Assembly (NCBI RefSeq): GCF_001865065.1
Contig: NZ_MJGN01000023.1
Span: forward strand, 155,596-217,313
Source: Curtobacterium sp. MCBA15_008
GTDB taxonomy: Bacteria; Actinomycetota; Actinomycetes; Actinomycetales; Microbacteriaceae
DNA: 61,718 nucleotides
Direction of reading: 5' to 3'
Positions 54,483 through 61,718 of this stretch are shown here, one piece after another. Position 1 is the stretch's first letter. Every line of letters begins with the position of its first letter. The notes below the pieces were generated by a model that did not search any database, was not told where the DNA came from, and was given only the letters and a program-made list of their open reading frames with translations. The position numbers and the translations under genes are program-made.

Positions 54483-55715
54483 ATGCCGATCATCAGCGAC
54501 GCGCGCACCGCCGTCCGGCTCGCCGAGCGCCTGCTCCGATCGCGCCGCAGCCGCCGAGACCTCGCACGGAAGCTGCCGTCCGCGCCGGTCCCCGCTCCGG
54601 GCACGATCGAGATCGCGGTGTACTTCGCCGACGGCCCCGTGAACATGTACCAGGTACGGCAGTGGTACGCACCGCTCGCCGAACTCGCCGCGACGCACCC
54701 GGTGGCGATCGTCTCGCGGAACCCCGGCACGATGCTGAAGCTGCTCGAGGAGTCCCCGGTGCCGGCCGTCTACGCGCGTCAGGTCGTCGACCTCGAGCGG
54801 TTCGTCGACGAACAGGCGCCGAAGGTGGTGTTCTACGTCAACCAGAACGCCCGCAACTTCCAGATGATGCGGTACGGGCGCATGTGGCACGTCTTCGTCA
54901 ACCACGGCGAGAGCGACAAGATGTACATGACGACGAACCAGTTCAAGGCGTACGACTACGCCCTGATCGCCGGTGACGCCGCTCGTGACCGGCTCGCCGA
55001 CGCGCTGTGGGACTACGACCTGGACACGCGGGCACTCGCCATCGGTCGCCCCCAGGCGGACCACTTCGCCGGCGCCGTGCCCTACCCGTCCGACGACCGC
55101 ACCGTGGTGCTCTACGCGCCGACGTGGGAGGGGGACCGTCCGGCCGCCGCCTACGGCTCGATCGCGACCCACGGCACGACCATCGCCGACCGGGTGCTCG
55201 CCTCGCCGCAGCACCGGCTCGTGTACCGGCCGCACCCCCGCAGCGGCGTCCGCGACGCGGCGTACAAGGTCGCGCACGAGCGGATCGTCGCCGCCATCGC
55301 GCGGGCGAACGCCGCCGACCCGAGTGCCCACCACGTGTACGACGACGGGCCCGAGCTCGGCTGGCAGCTCGCCGCCGCCGACGTCGCGATCACGGACATC
55401 AGCGCGATGATCTACGACCGGTTGGCGGTCGGCAAGCCGCTCGTCGTGACGCGGCCGGTCTCGCCCGAGGCGGACGTCGACGAGCGCGGGTACCTCGGCG
55501 ACGCGAACTGGTTGCGGGCGTCCGACGCGTCCGAGGTCGTGGCCCGCGTCGACGCCGCGGCACACGACGCCGCCGAGCTCGCGAAGCTGCAGCACTGGGT
55601 GCGACGGTACTTCGGCGACACCACGCCCGGTGCCGCGACCGCTCGGTTCCACGAGGCCGTGGAGCAGCTGCTCCGTCGCTGGGACGAGGTCGCCGCCACA
55701 CACGGCGAGGGCTGA
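54483..55715 (+). CDS. CDP-glycerol glycerophosphotransferase family (TagB/TagF-like)
   Basis: A 410-aa peripheral membrane enzyme expected to transfer a glycerol-phosphate or similar alcohol-phosphate unit from a CDP donor to a surface polymer. Recognisable parts are HVFVNHGESDKMY, VLYAPTWEGDRP, VYRPHPRSG and ITDISAMIYDRLAVGKPLV, which match the catalytic His residues and CDP pocket of TagF. The N-terminal ~35 residues are basic and likely membrane-binding. GGAAGAGG lies 7 nt before the ATG. Confidence 0.88.
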   Translation: MPIISDARTAVRLAERLLRSRRSRRDLARKLPSAPVPAPGTIEIAVYFADGPVNMYQVRQWYAPLAELAATHPVAIVSRNPGTMLKLLEESPVPAVYARQVVDLERFVDEQAPKVVFYVNQNARNFQMMRYGRMWHVFVNHGESDKMYMTTNQFKAYDYALIAGDAARDRLADALWDYDLDTRALAIGRPQADHFAGAVPYPSDDRTVVLYAPTWEGDRPAAAYGSIATHGTTIADRVLASPQHRLVYRPHPRSGVRDAAYKVAHERIVAAIARANAADPSAHHVYDDGPELGWQLAAADVAITDISAMIYDRLAVGKPLVVTRPVSPEADVDERGYLGDANWLRASDASEVVARVDAAAHDAAELAKLQHWVRRYFGDTTPGAATARFHEAVEQLLRRWDEVAATHGEG

Positions 55716-55728
55716 GCCCCGGACCGTC

Positions 55729-56031
55729 CTACGCCGCACGGCCGTCACCCACGAGCGACATCCGCCACAGGTACTCGGAGCGGTCCGGCCGACGCCAGCG
55801 GACGACGACCACGCCGGTGTCCTCGGGGTCGGCGCCGAAGACCGCGATCGAGAGCCCTCGGCCGGGTTCGAGTCGACGGACGGCGAGCGGCGGGCAGTAG
55901 CCGTTGCCGAGGTGGGTGAGGGTGAGACCGTCGACGGGTTCGTCGCCGACGTTCACCAGGTCGTAGCGGCGTGGAGCGAGGGAACGGTCGATCGTGAACG
56001 GGACTGCGTAGGCCGGTGTCGGGTGGTGCAT
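55729..56031 (-). CDS. Small beta-rich protein, unknown function
   Basis: A 100-aa protein (MHHPTPAYAVPFTIDRSLAPRR...) with alternating hydrophobic pattern (YDLVNVGDEPVDGLTLTHLG, GVVVVRWRRPDRSEYLW), consistent with a small beta-sandwich. I do not recognise the family. The ATG lies 6 nt from TACCGT (56038-56043 on the minus strand), good support that it is expressed. It sits inside the surface-polymer locus, convergent with the TagF-like gene and downstream of the ABC exporter. Confidence 0.7.
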   Translation of the reverse strand: MHHPTPAYAVPFTIDRSLAPRRYDLVNVGDEPVDGLTLTHLGNGYCPPLAVRRLEPGRGLSIAVFGADPEDTGVVVVRWRRPDRSEYLWRMSLVGDGRAA

Positions 56032-56037
56032 GCCGTC

Positions 56038-56043
56038 ACGGTA
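56038..56043 (-). promoter_or_regulatory. -10 box TACCGT of the small beta-rich gene
   Basis: TACCGT on the minus strand ends 6 nt before the ATG at 56031. Confidence 0.45.
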
Positions 56044-56143
56044 GGGGGAGGGTCCGACGTCCGGGCGCTGGTCCGACCCCGCGGCACCGACGGCTGTGGA
56101 GGGCGGGGCGTGGTGGCCGGGTTGTGGGGGAGTGGCTCGACCG

Positions 56144-56914
56144 TCAGACGGCGTAGTCGGCCGAGTAGCGCGCCAGGGCTTCCTCGATCGTGCCGTCGAG
56201 CTGCAGCTGGCCCTTGTCGAGGTAGAGCCCCCGGTCGCAGAAGCGGCGCAGGTCCTTGTCGCTGTGCGAGACGAAGAACAGCGTGCGGCCGCCGGCGAGG
56301 AGTTCCTCGATGCGCTTGTAGCACTTCTCGCGGAACCCCTTGTCGCCCACCGCCAGGACCTCGTCCACCAGGATCACGGGTTCGTCGAGCCGTGAGATGA
56401 CGGCGAACGCGATGCGCACCTTCATGCCGCTCGACAGGTGCTTGTAGGGCGTGTCCACGAAGTCGGCGATCTCGGCGAACTCGATGATCTCGTCGAAGGC
56501 ATCACGGATCTCAGCGCGCGACATGCCGTGCAGCCCCGCGGTGAGGTACACGTTGTCCCGGACCGACAGGTCCCCGACGAAGCCACCGGTGATCTCGATG
56601 AGCGGTGCGACCCCGGCGCCGACGTGCACCCGGCCCTCGTCCGGCAGCATCACCTGCGCGACGAGCTTGAGGAGCGTCGACTTGCCCTGGCCGTTGCGAC
56701 CGACCACGCCGATCGCCTCGCCCGGGCGGACGTCGAAGGACACGTGCCGCAACGCCCAGAACTCGTCGGCGCGCTTCCGACGGTTGCTGCCTGCGAAGAG
56801 GTCCTTGAAGCTGCGGCTGGCCCGCCGGTTCCGCTTGAACCGGATGCCGGCATCGCGCACGGTGATCACGGGCGCGACCGTGGCGGTGCGGTCGGTCTGT
56901 TCGGTGGCGGTCAT
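56144..56914 (-). CDS. Polysaccharide/teichoic acid ABC exporter, ATPase (TagH/Wzt-like)
   Basis: A 256-aa ATPase with Walker A GVVGRNGQGKSTLLKL, signature LSSGMKVRIAFAV and Walker B VILVDEVLAVGD, then VSHSD. The N-terminal extension before the nucleotide domain (RNRRASRSFKDLF) and GVAPLIEITGGFVGDLSVRDN are typical of the surface-polymer exporter subfamily. It has no C-terminal carbohydrate-binding domain, so it resembles TagH-minimal rather than long Wzt. The ATG shares one base with the permease stop (TGATG). Confidence 0.92.
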   Translation of the reverse strand: MTATEQTDRTATVAPVITVRDAGIRFKRNRRASRSFKDLFAGSNRRKRADEFWALRHVSFDVRPGEAIGVVGRNGQGKSTLLKLVAQVMLPDEGRVHVGAGVAPLIEITGGFVGDLSVRDNVYLTAGLHGMSRAEIRDAFDEIIEFAEIADFVDTPYKHLSSGMKVRIAFAVISRLDEPVILVDEVLAVGDKGFREKCYKRIEELLAGGRTLFFVSHSDKDLRRFCDRGLYLDKGQLQLDGTIEEALARYSADYAV

Positions 56915-57738
56915 CACAGCTCCTTGAGGACCCGGTGCTCGCTGCGGCGGAACACGACGAGGCCGACCCCGACGACGACCACCGTGACGACGACCGACAC
57001 CGCCACCTCGAACCAGTCGAGCTGCGAGGGGAAGAACGCCGACCGGTAGATGCCGAAGATGCCGCTCAGCGGGTTGAACGCCGCGAGGTCGTGCAGGCGA
57101 TCCGGCAGCGCCTGCGTGCCGTAGATGATCGGGGATGCGTAGAAGAGGAAGCGGAGCACCAGCTTGACGGCACGCTCCAGGTCGCGGAAGAACACGACGA
57201 GCGGGGCCACGATGAGCCCGAGACCGTAGACGAGCGCGCACTGCAGCACGATGGCCAGCGGGTAGAGCGCGAGTTCCCAGTGCACGGTGGCGCCGGTGGC
57301 GATCGCGAAGATCGCGAGGACCGGCAGGCTCAGCAGGAACTCGATCCCCTTCGACGCGTTCACCCGCGCGACCCAGATGCTGCGCGGGATCGTCGTCGAC
57401 CGGATGAGCTTGGTCTCCTTGATGAACGCCCGCGTCGAGTCCGAGACGGCGCCCGTGAACCACATCCACGGCAACAGCGCCGACAGCAGGAACACGATGT
57501 ACGGCGCTTCGCCGACCGATCCGCGGTGGAACACCTGCGTGAAGACGAACCAGTAGATCCCCGACATCACGAGCGGGTCGAGGATCGACCAGAAGTACCC
57601 GAGCGCCGACGTCGAGTAGCGGACCCGGAGGTCACGGACGGTCAGCAGCCAGAGGGCATGACGATAGCGCCGACCGGCGCTCCGGGTCGCCGCAGGGGCG
57701 GCAGCCGCGGGCGCGGTCGGCGCACTCGCTGTGGTCAC
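56914..57738 (-). CDS. Polysaccharide/teichoic acid ABC exporter, permease (TagG/Wzm-like)
   Basis: A 274-aa ABC-2 type permease with six hydrophobic segments. The conserved start RDLRVRYSTSALGYFWSILDPL and the PLSGIFGIYRSAFF segment near the end are characteristic of TagG/RfbA/Wzm. It exports an undecaprenyl-linked polymer with its ATPase partner. GTG 57738 follows GAAGGGA. A short Ala/Thr-rich N-terminal extension (~20 residues) is present. Confidence 0.92.
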   Translation of the reverse strand: MTTASAPTAPAAAAPAATRSAGRRYRHALWLLTVRDLRVRYSTSALGYFWSILDPLVMSGIYWFVFTQVFHRGSVGEAPYIVFLLSALLPWMWFTGAVSDSTRAFIKETKLIRSTTIPRSIWVARVNASKGIEFLLSLPVLAIFAIATGATVHWELALYPLAIVLQCALVYGLGLIVAPLVVFFRDLERAVKLVLRFLFYASPIIYGTQALPDRLHDLAAFNPLSGIFGIYRSAFFPSQLDWFEVAVSVVVTVVVVGVGLVVFRRSEHRVLKEL

Positions 57739-57782
57739 GGTTTCCCTTCGGGCGGAACCGCCGAGGGGGTCCTGACGGCGGT

Positions 57783-58478
57783 TCAGGCGAACAGGTTGTT
57801 CGCGCGCTCGAGGTCCTCGGCGAAGTCGATCTCGACGGCGTACAGGTCGGAGATGTCGACCGGCGTCCAGCGTAGCCCGTCCTCGCCGATGGCCGCCTCG
57901 ATGCCGCCTTCGAAGTACTCCTGGTCGTCGACGCGACCGAGCTGGCGGATCAGCGCCTGCTTGTCCTGCGCGGCGACGTAGTTGATGCCCACGGCCTCGC
58001 CCAGGCCGCCCACGACCTTCTTCGACAGCTTGTGGATGAAGCCCTCGGCGTCGACCGTGTACTTGACCTCTTCGTCGGACACCTTCTCGGTGTTGACGCT
58101 GACGAACGAGCGGTCCTCGTCGATCATGTCGGCGGCCCGGACGAGCGCACGCGGGTCGAAGACCACGTCGCCGTTCATCCAGAGGACGCCGCCCTTGCCC
58201 GTGGCCTTGAGCGCACGGAGGAGGCTCTTCGAGGTGTTGGTGGAGTCGTAGGACTCGTTGTAGACGAAGTTCGCCTCGGGGAACGCCTCGACGATGTACT
58301 CCGACTTGTAGCCGACGACGATGGTCACCCGCGCGCTGGACCCGAAGGCCGCACGGATGTTGTCGAACTGCTGCTGCATGATGGTGCGGCCGTCGCTGAG
58401 TTCTGTCAGCGGCTTCGGCAGGCTGCGCCCGAGGCGGCTGCCCATCCCCGCTGCGAGGATCACGATCTGCGTGGTCAT
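57783..58478 (-). CDS. Sugar/alcohol-phosphate nucleotidyltransferase (LicC-like)
   Basis: A 231-aa nucleotidyltransferase with the G-x-G-x-x-R...P-K motif VILAAGMGSRLGRSLPKPL, then VVGYKSEYI and the catalytic metal region WMNGDVVFD. The closest group is the CTP:phosphocholine/glycerol-phosphate cytidylyltransferase-type family, although hexose-1-phosphate enzymes share the fold. Location next to CDP-alcohol enzymes makes CTP-dependent activation likely. ATG 58478 follows GGAAGGGA. It is the first gene of the exporter operon. Confidence 0.87.
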   Translation of the reverse strand: MTTQIVILAAGMGSRLGRSLPKPLTELSDGRTIMQQQFDNIRAAFGSSARVTIVVGYKSEYIVEAFPEANFVYNESYDSTNTSKSLLRALKATGKGGVLWMNGDVVFDPRALVRAADMIDEDRSFVSVNTEKVSDEEVKYTVDAEGFIHKLSKKVVGGLGEAVGINYVAAQDKQALIRQLGRVDDQEYFEGGIEAAIGEDGLRWTPVDISDLYAVEIDFAEDLERANNLFA

Positions 58479-58777
58479 GCTGGTCCCTTCCGGTGTCCGC
58501 CCGCGCGCCCTGGGGCACGGGCGGGCCTCGTCGAGTCTGCTCGCGGAAGGTCCGAGTTGCCCGTGAACCCGCCGTCCCTGCGGTCATTCGCAGGGTGGGG
58601 ATCGGCACGGGAACACCGGCCGCAGCAGGTTTCCAAGTGGTGAACACTCCGTCGTGTCCTGGTGAATGATACGGAACGACCCTCCGTCGGGGTACGTCTC
58701 CGCGCGCTTCGTGCTCAATTCGTGACCCTGGGAGCGGCCGTTCCCCGAGGCCCACGCAGCGTTGGTACGGTGGGGCG
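58479..58777. promoter_or_regulatory. Divergent intergenic region, partly AT-rich
   Basis: About 300 bp separate the exporter operon (left) and the ABC ATPase gene (right). A CCCTGCG/CGCAGGG inverted repeat with an imperfect loop lies near 58576-58597. The sequence from 58630 to 58730 is less GC-rich than its surroundings, and TATCAT on the minus strand (about 58669-58664) is a candidate -10 for the leftward operon. No small gene was found. Confidence 0.4.
58766..58771 (+). promoter_or_regulatory. -10 box TACGGT of the second ABC transporter
   Basis: TACGGT ends 6 nt before the GTG at 58778. This supports translation of the low-complexity N-terminal extension of the ATPase. Confidence 0.5.
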
Positions 58778-60127
58778 GTGGGAGCCGGAGCAGACGATGA
58801 GGACGTGTACGCCACGTCCGACGCTGCCTGGCTGACCGAGGACGACGCCACCGCGGCGCAGGAAGCCGCTGATGACGACATGGGGGACGGAGATGCGCTT
58901 GACGCCTCCGCTGAGGACGCGATGACCGACGACACGACGGTCACCGACACGACGACGGACGAGCCCGACACGGCGAGCACCGACACCACGGGCACCGACG
59001 CGACGAGCGCCGACACCGCGAACACCGATGCGACGATCGCCGACACCGCGAGCACCGGCGCAGCCAGCACCGACGAGTCCGACACGACGTCGGCCGAGGG
59101 CGCCGCGCCCGCGGCGGCAGCCACGTCCGGCTCCGGACGCCGTCCCGGGAAGTCGCGCGGCGGCAAGGGACGCGCCACGCGCCCGGCGCAGGCGGCGGGG
59201 ACGACGGGAGCCGCGCCTCCAGGCCCGGACGTGCAGGACGCACCCGAGGCGAGCCAGCCGGACGACGCGGGCATCGACCCGATCGCGGACGACGATGCGG
59301 CGCCGAAGGCGAAGAAGCGCCAGGCGTCGGCGAAGCGGCCCGCGACCCTGCCCAAGCAGCCGCAGCAGCCCGTGGTGCTGCGGGCGAGCGGCCTCGTGAA
59401 GCGCTACGGCCAGACGCTCGCCGTGGACGAGGTGGACCTCGAGATCCGCCAGGGGTCGATCTTCGGCGTCGTCGGGCCGAACGGTGCCGGCAAGACGACG
59501 ACGCTGTCGATGGTCACCGGTCTGCTCCGGCCGGACGCCGGCAGCGTGACGGTGCTCGACCACGACGTCTGGGCCGACCCGACCGCGGCGAAGCGCGACC
59601 TCGGTGTGCTCCCGGACCGGCTCCGGCTGTTCGACCGCCTGACCGGCGCGCAGCTCCTCTACTACTCGGCGACGCTCCGGGGGCTCGACGGTGCGACCGC
59701 GCGCAAGCGCAGTGCCGACCTCGCCGAGGCGTTCGGCCTGGGCGAGGCCCTGGGCCGCCAGGTCGCCGACTACTCGGTCGGCATGGCGAAGAAGATCGCC
59801 CTCGCGGCGACGCTCATCCACTCGCCGCGGGTGCTCGTGCTCGACGAACCGTTCGAGTCCGTCGACCCGGTCAGTGCCGCGACCATCACCGAGATCCTCC
59901 GTCGCTACACGCGCGGCGGCGGCACCGTGGTGCTCTCCAGCCACTCCATGGAGCTCGTGCAGCGCACCTGCGACTCCGTCGCCATCATCGTCGGCGGCCG
60001 GGTCCTGGCGTCCGGCACCATGGCGCAGGTCCGCGGGCGCAAGAGCCTCGAGGACAAGTTCGTCGAACTCGCCGGCGGCCGCGTCGTGGCAGAGAGCATG
60101 GAATGGTTGCACAGCTTCTCCGGCTGA
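58778..60127 (+). CDS. ABC transporter ATPase with long acidic/Thr-rich N-terminal extension
   Basis: A 449-aa protein. Residues 1-198 are disordered: Asp/Thr/Ala-rich to ~110 (repeats like TDTTGTDATSADTANTDAT), then Lys/Arg/Ala-rich. The ATPase domain starts near 199 with Walker A GVVGPNGAGKTTT, signature YSVGMAKKIALAA and Walker B VLVLDEPFESVD. It belongs to the EcsA/YtrB-like drug/antibiotic-export type. The leaderless promoter argues for the long form. It overlaps the permease gene by 25 nt. A CGCGCCTCCAGGC element lies within the linker (59212-59224). Confidence 0.88.
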   Translation: MGAGADDEDVYATSDAAWLTEDDATAAQEAADDDMGDGDALDASAEDAMTDDTTVTDTTTDEPDTASTDTTGTDATSADTANTDATIADTASTGAASTDESDTTSAEGAAPAAAATSGSGRRPGKSRGGKGRATRPAQAAGTTGAAPPGPDVQDAPEASQPDDAGIDPIADDDAAPKAKKRQASAKRPATLPKQPQQPVVLRASGLVKRYGQTLAVDEVDLEIRQGSIFGVVGPNGAGKTTTLSMVTGLLRPDAGSVTVLDHDVWADPTAAKRDLGVLPDRLRLFDRLTGAQLLYYSATLRGLDGATARKRSADLAEAFGLGEALGRQVADYSVGMAKKIALAATLIHSPRVLVLDEPFESVDPVSAATITEILRRYTRGGGTVVLSSHSMELVQRTCDSVAIIVGGRVLASGTMAQVRGRKSLEDKFVELAGGRVVAESMEWLHSFSG

Positions 60128-61674
60128 GGGCCGACCTGCTCGCGGGCGAGGTCCGCGGCAGCGCCCGCCGGTCCGTCCTCGTCGTGCTCGGTAGCCTCGC
60201 CGGTCTGGTCGCAGCGGTCTTCGTCGCGACCGAGGTCATCGCGCTGCGCGACGCCTCGGCCGAGCTCGCGCGCTCGGTCGTCGTCCCCGTGGGGACCCTC
60301 ATCGCCTTCGCGTTCACGATCGTGCCGCTCGTCGTCGGTCGGAGTGACCAGTTCGACCCGCGGCGCTTCACGGTCTTCGGGATCGGTCGGCGCGACCTCG
60401 CGGTCGGCCTCGGCGTCGCCGGCCTGATCGGCATCCCGGTGGTGGGGGTCGCGATCGTCGCCGTCGCGCAGTCCGTCACGTGGATGCGCGGCGCCGGATC
60501 GGGTGTGCTCGGGGTCGTCGGCGGGCTGCTCGCCATCGCCACGTGCGCGCTCCTCATCCGCGTCGGCAGTGCTGTCGGATCTGCCCTGATCGGAGCGCAC
60601 CGCTCCCGCGACGCCGGCTGGCTCGTCGCGCTCGTGATCGTGGTGCTCGGCATCCCGACCGTGTCCCTGCTGCTCCGTGCCGACTGGCTCGCACCGTCCT
60701 CCGGCGAGCTCCAGCGCATCGCCGACATCGCCGGGTGGACACCGTGGGGCGCCGCGTGGGCCGTCCCCGCGGACGTCGCCAGCGGTCGGGTCGGCGAGGG
60801 CATCGTCAAGCTCCTCGTCGCGGTCGTCGTCGTCGCGATGCTCGGCTGGGCGTGGTGGGCCGTCGTCGGACGCGCGCTCGAGACCGTCGACGGTCGTGCA
60901 CGCACCCGCCGGTACCGCGGCCTCGGCTGGTTCGACCGGCTCGGCTCGACGCCGGTCGCGGCCGTCGCCGCGCGTGCCCTCACATACTGGGGACGCGACC
61001 CGCGCTACCGCGCGTCGTACCTCATCATCGTGTTCGTGCCGGTCGTCGTGATCCCGCTCGGGGTCGCCGGCGTGCCGTGGCACTGGACAGCCCTGGTGCC
61101 CCTGCCGCTGATGGCCCTCATCGCCGGGTTCCTGCCGCACAACGACGTCTCGTACGACAACACCGCCGTCTGGCTGCACGTGGCCTCGGGAGCGCCCGGC
61201 TGGAGCGACCGCCTCGGCCGACTCGTCCCCGTCCTCGCCGTGGGACTCCCCGCGATCGTCGCTGGCGCGTGGGTTTCGGCGTGGCTGTTCGGCGACCAGA
61301 CCGCGTTCCCGGTGCTGATCGGCGTGAGTGCGAGCGCGCTTCTCGCCGGCCTCGGCCTGTCGAGCGTCGTGTCCGTGCTGCTGCCGTACCCGACCGTCCG
61401 TCCGGGAGACCACCCGTTCCAGCAGCCGCAGGCCGCGGGCGCGCTCGCATCGGTCGCGCAGTCGTCGATGGTCGTCGGGATCGTCGTCTGCTCCGTGCCG
61501 GCCGCGTGGCTCGCCGTGCTCGCGTTCGTCGACGGGCCGTCGCCGTGGGCCGTGCTGACGCTCGTCGTCGGGGTGCTGGTGGGCGCCGTGGTGCTGGCGG
61601 TCGGCGTCGTCGTGGGCGGTCGGCTCTTCGACCGGCACGGGCCGGACCTGTTGGCAGCGGCGCAGCGCAACTGA
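60103..61674 (+). CDS. ABC transporter membrane protein
   Basis: A 523-aa polytopic protein with about 12-14 hydrophobic segments in two halves, split by a cytoplasmic stretch (ALETVDGRARTRRYRGLGWFDRLGSTPVA). It has no nucleotide-binding domain and is the permease partner of the upstream ATPase. Start ATG 60103 lies within the ATPase gene; GAGAG lies just ahead. The transported substrate is unknown. It ends just before a truncated GGAGGCGCG element at the window edge. Confidence 0.83.
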   Translation: MVAQLLRLRADLLAGEVRGSARRSVLVVLGSLAGLVAAVFVATEVIALRDASAELARSVVVPVGTLIAFAFTIVPLVVGRSDQFDPRRFTVFGIGRRDLAVGLGVAGLIGIPVVGVAIVAVAQSVTWMRGAGSGVLGVVGGLLAIATCALLIRVGSAVGSALIGAHRSRDAGWLVALVIVVLGIPTVSLLLRADWLAPSSGELQRIADIAGWTPWGAAWAVPADVASGRVGEGIVKLLVAVVVVAMLGWAWWAVVGRALETVDGRARTRRYRGLGWFDRLGSTPVAAVAARALTYWGRDPRYRASYLIIVFVPVVVIPLGVAGVPWHWTALVPLPLMALIAGFLPHNDVSYDNTAVWLHVASGAPGWSDRLGRLVPVLAVGLPAIVAGAWVSAWLFGDQTAFPVLIGVSASALLAGLGLSSVVSVLLPYPTVRPGDHPFQQPQAAGALASVAQSSMVVGIVVCSVPAAWLAVLAFVDGPSPWAVLTLVVGVLVGAVVLAVGVVVGGRLFDRHGPDLLAAAQRN

Positions 61675-61705
61675 TCCGGGTCGCGTCCCGACGCACCTGC
61701 TGACG

Positions 61706-61718
61706 GCCTGGAGGCGCG
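61706..61718. repeat. Half of a GGAGGCGCG palindrome cut by the window edge
   Basis: GCCTGGAGGCGCG, identical to the left arm at 35829-35841, ends at the last base. The other arm presumably follows outside the window and would act as terminator of the ABC transporter genes. Confidence 0.6.

Noticed and set aside
58479..58777. Small RNA or small gene in the divergent gap
   Set aside because: I see only one short hairpin and candidate -10 boxes, with no frame having a ribosome site and no terminator-like end.

Overview
The window is a 61.7 kb stretch of very high-GC DNA with dense, short-spaced genes, frequent GTG starts, GTGA/ATGA gene overlaps and many apparently leaderless promoters. Gene content (mycothiol-type deacetylase, actinobacterial DapD, AdnA/AdnB, UvrD2, UPF0182, YlbL-type Lon-like protease, DUF3107, DUF3117) points to an actinobacterium, most likely Microbacteriaceae such as Curtobacterium (inference; no database was searched). 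It looks like ordinary core chromosome: I see no transposase, integrase, phage or plasmid gene, no rRNA and no CRISPR array.

Layout. 0.3-1.7 kb: peroxiredoxin and a CPBP-type membrane protease. 1.8-8.9 kb: typA, M20 amidohydrolase, lipoprotein, MshB-like deacetylase with a membrane tail, ferredoxin fdxA, dapC and a small secreted Ig-like protein. 9.0-13.5 kb: gltA, a 0.66 kb tandem array, then divergent dapD/dapE. 13.5-19.2 kb: PIG-V-like mannosyltransferase, AI-2E family permease, DUF3117, AAA ATPase, O-methyltransferase, TatB-like protein, methyltransferase. 19.2-23.2 kb: leftward operon mgtE-like/DUF1003/mrp, and a general-stress protein. 23.3-29.2 kb: GNAT, aminopeptidase P, PHP phosphoesterase, DEAD-box helicase, ferritin-like protein, small membrane protein, DUF3107. 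29.4-39.8 kb: a DNA-repair block (adnA-adnB, phosphotransferase-like protein, nudC, uvrD2). 39.7-46.5 kb: cyclodehydratase/ThiF-like protein, zincin-like DUF2342, YlbL, UPF0182. 46.5-51.4 kb: initiator tRNA-fMet, nitrilase, aminotransferase, HtrA-like protease with a Gln/Tyr/Gly-rich domain. 51.7-58.5 kb: a surface-polymer locus (two GT2 enzymes, CDP-alcohol phosphatidyltransferase, CDP-glycerol glycerophosphotransferase family enzyme, ABC exporter, nucleotidyltransferase). 58.8-61.7 kb: a second ABC transporter.

How genes work together. dapC, dapD and dapE are three steps of the succinylase branch to diaminopimelate/lysine. adnA and adnB overlap by 4 nt and should form one end-resection helicase-nuclease; uvrD2 adds a third UvrD-type motor. 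The 51.7-58.5 kb genes plausibly activate an alcohol as a CDP derivative, build a phosphate-linked surface glycan and export it. Gene order from typA to the stress protein, and from the DEAD-box gene to UPF0182, resembles two separate blocks of the Mycobacterium tuberculosis chromosome as I remember them.

The least expected material is non-coding. (1) A family of palindromes built on GGAGGCGCG / CGCGCCTCC occupies gene ends, and half-sites also sit inside genes, where they force CCT/GGA codons. (2) An array of 81-98 bp units, each carrying a long inverted repeat, fills the convergent gltA/dapD gap. (3) A 19-bp tandem array with an inverted copy lies in the convergent nitrilase/aminotransferase gap and has a relative near 18.28 kb. 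(4) About 20 genes show a TANNNT -10 element 6-8 nt from the start codon. Several proteins also lack residues diagnostic of their families (NudC zinc cysteines, phosphotransferase catalytic Asp, last Asp of the CDP-alcohol motif, one AdnA cysteine).
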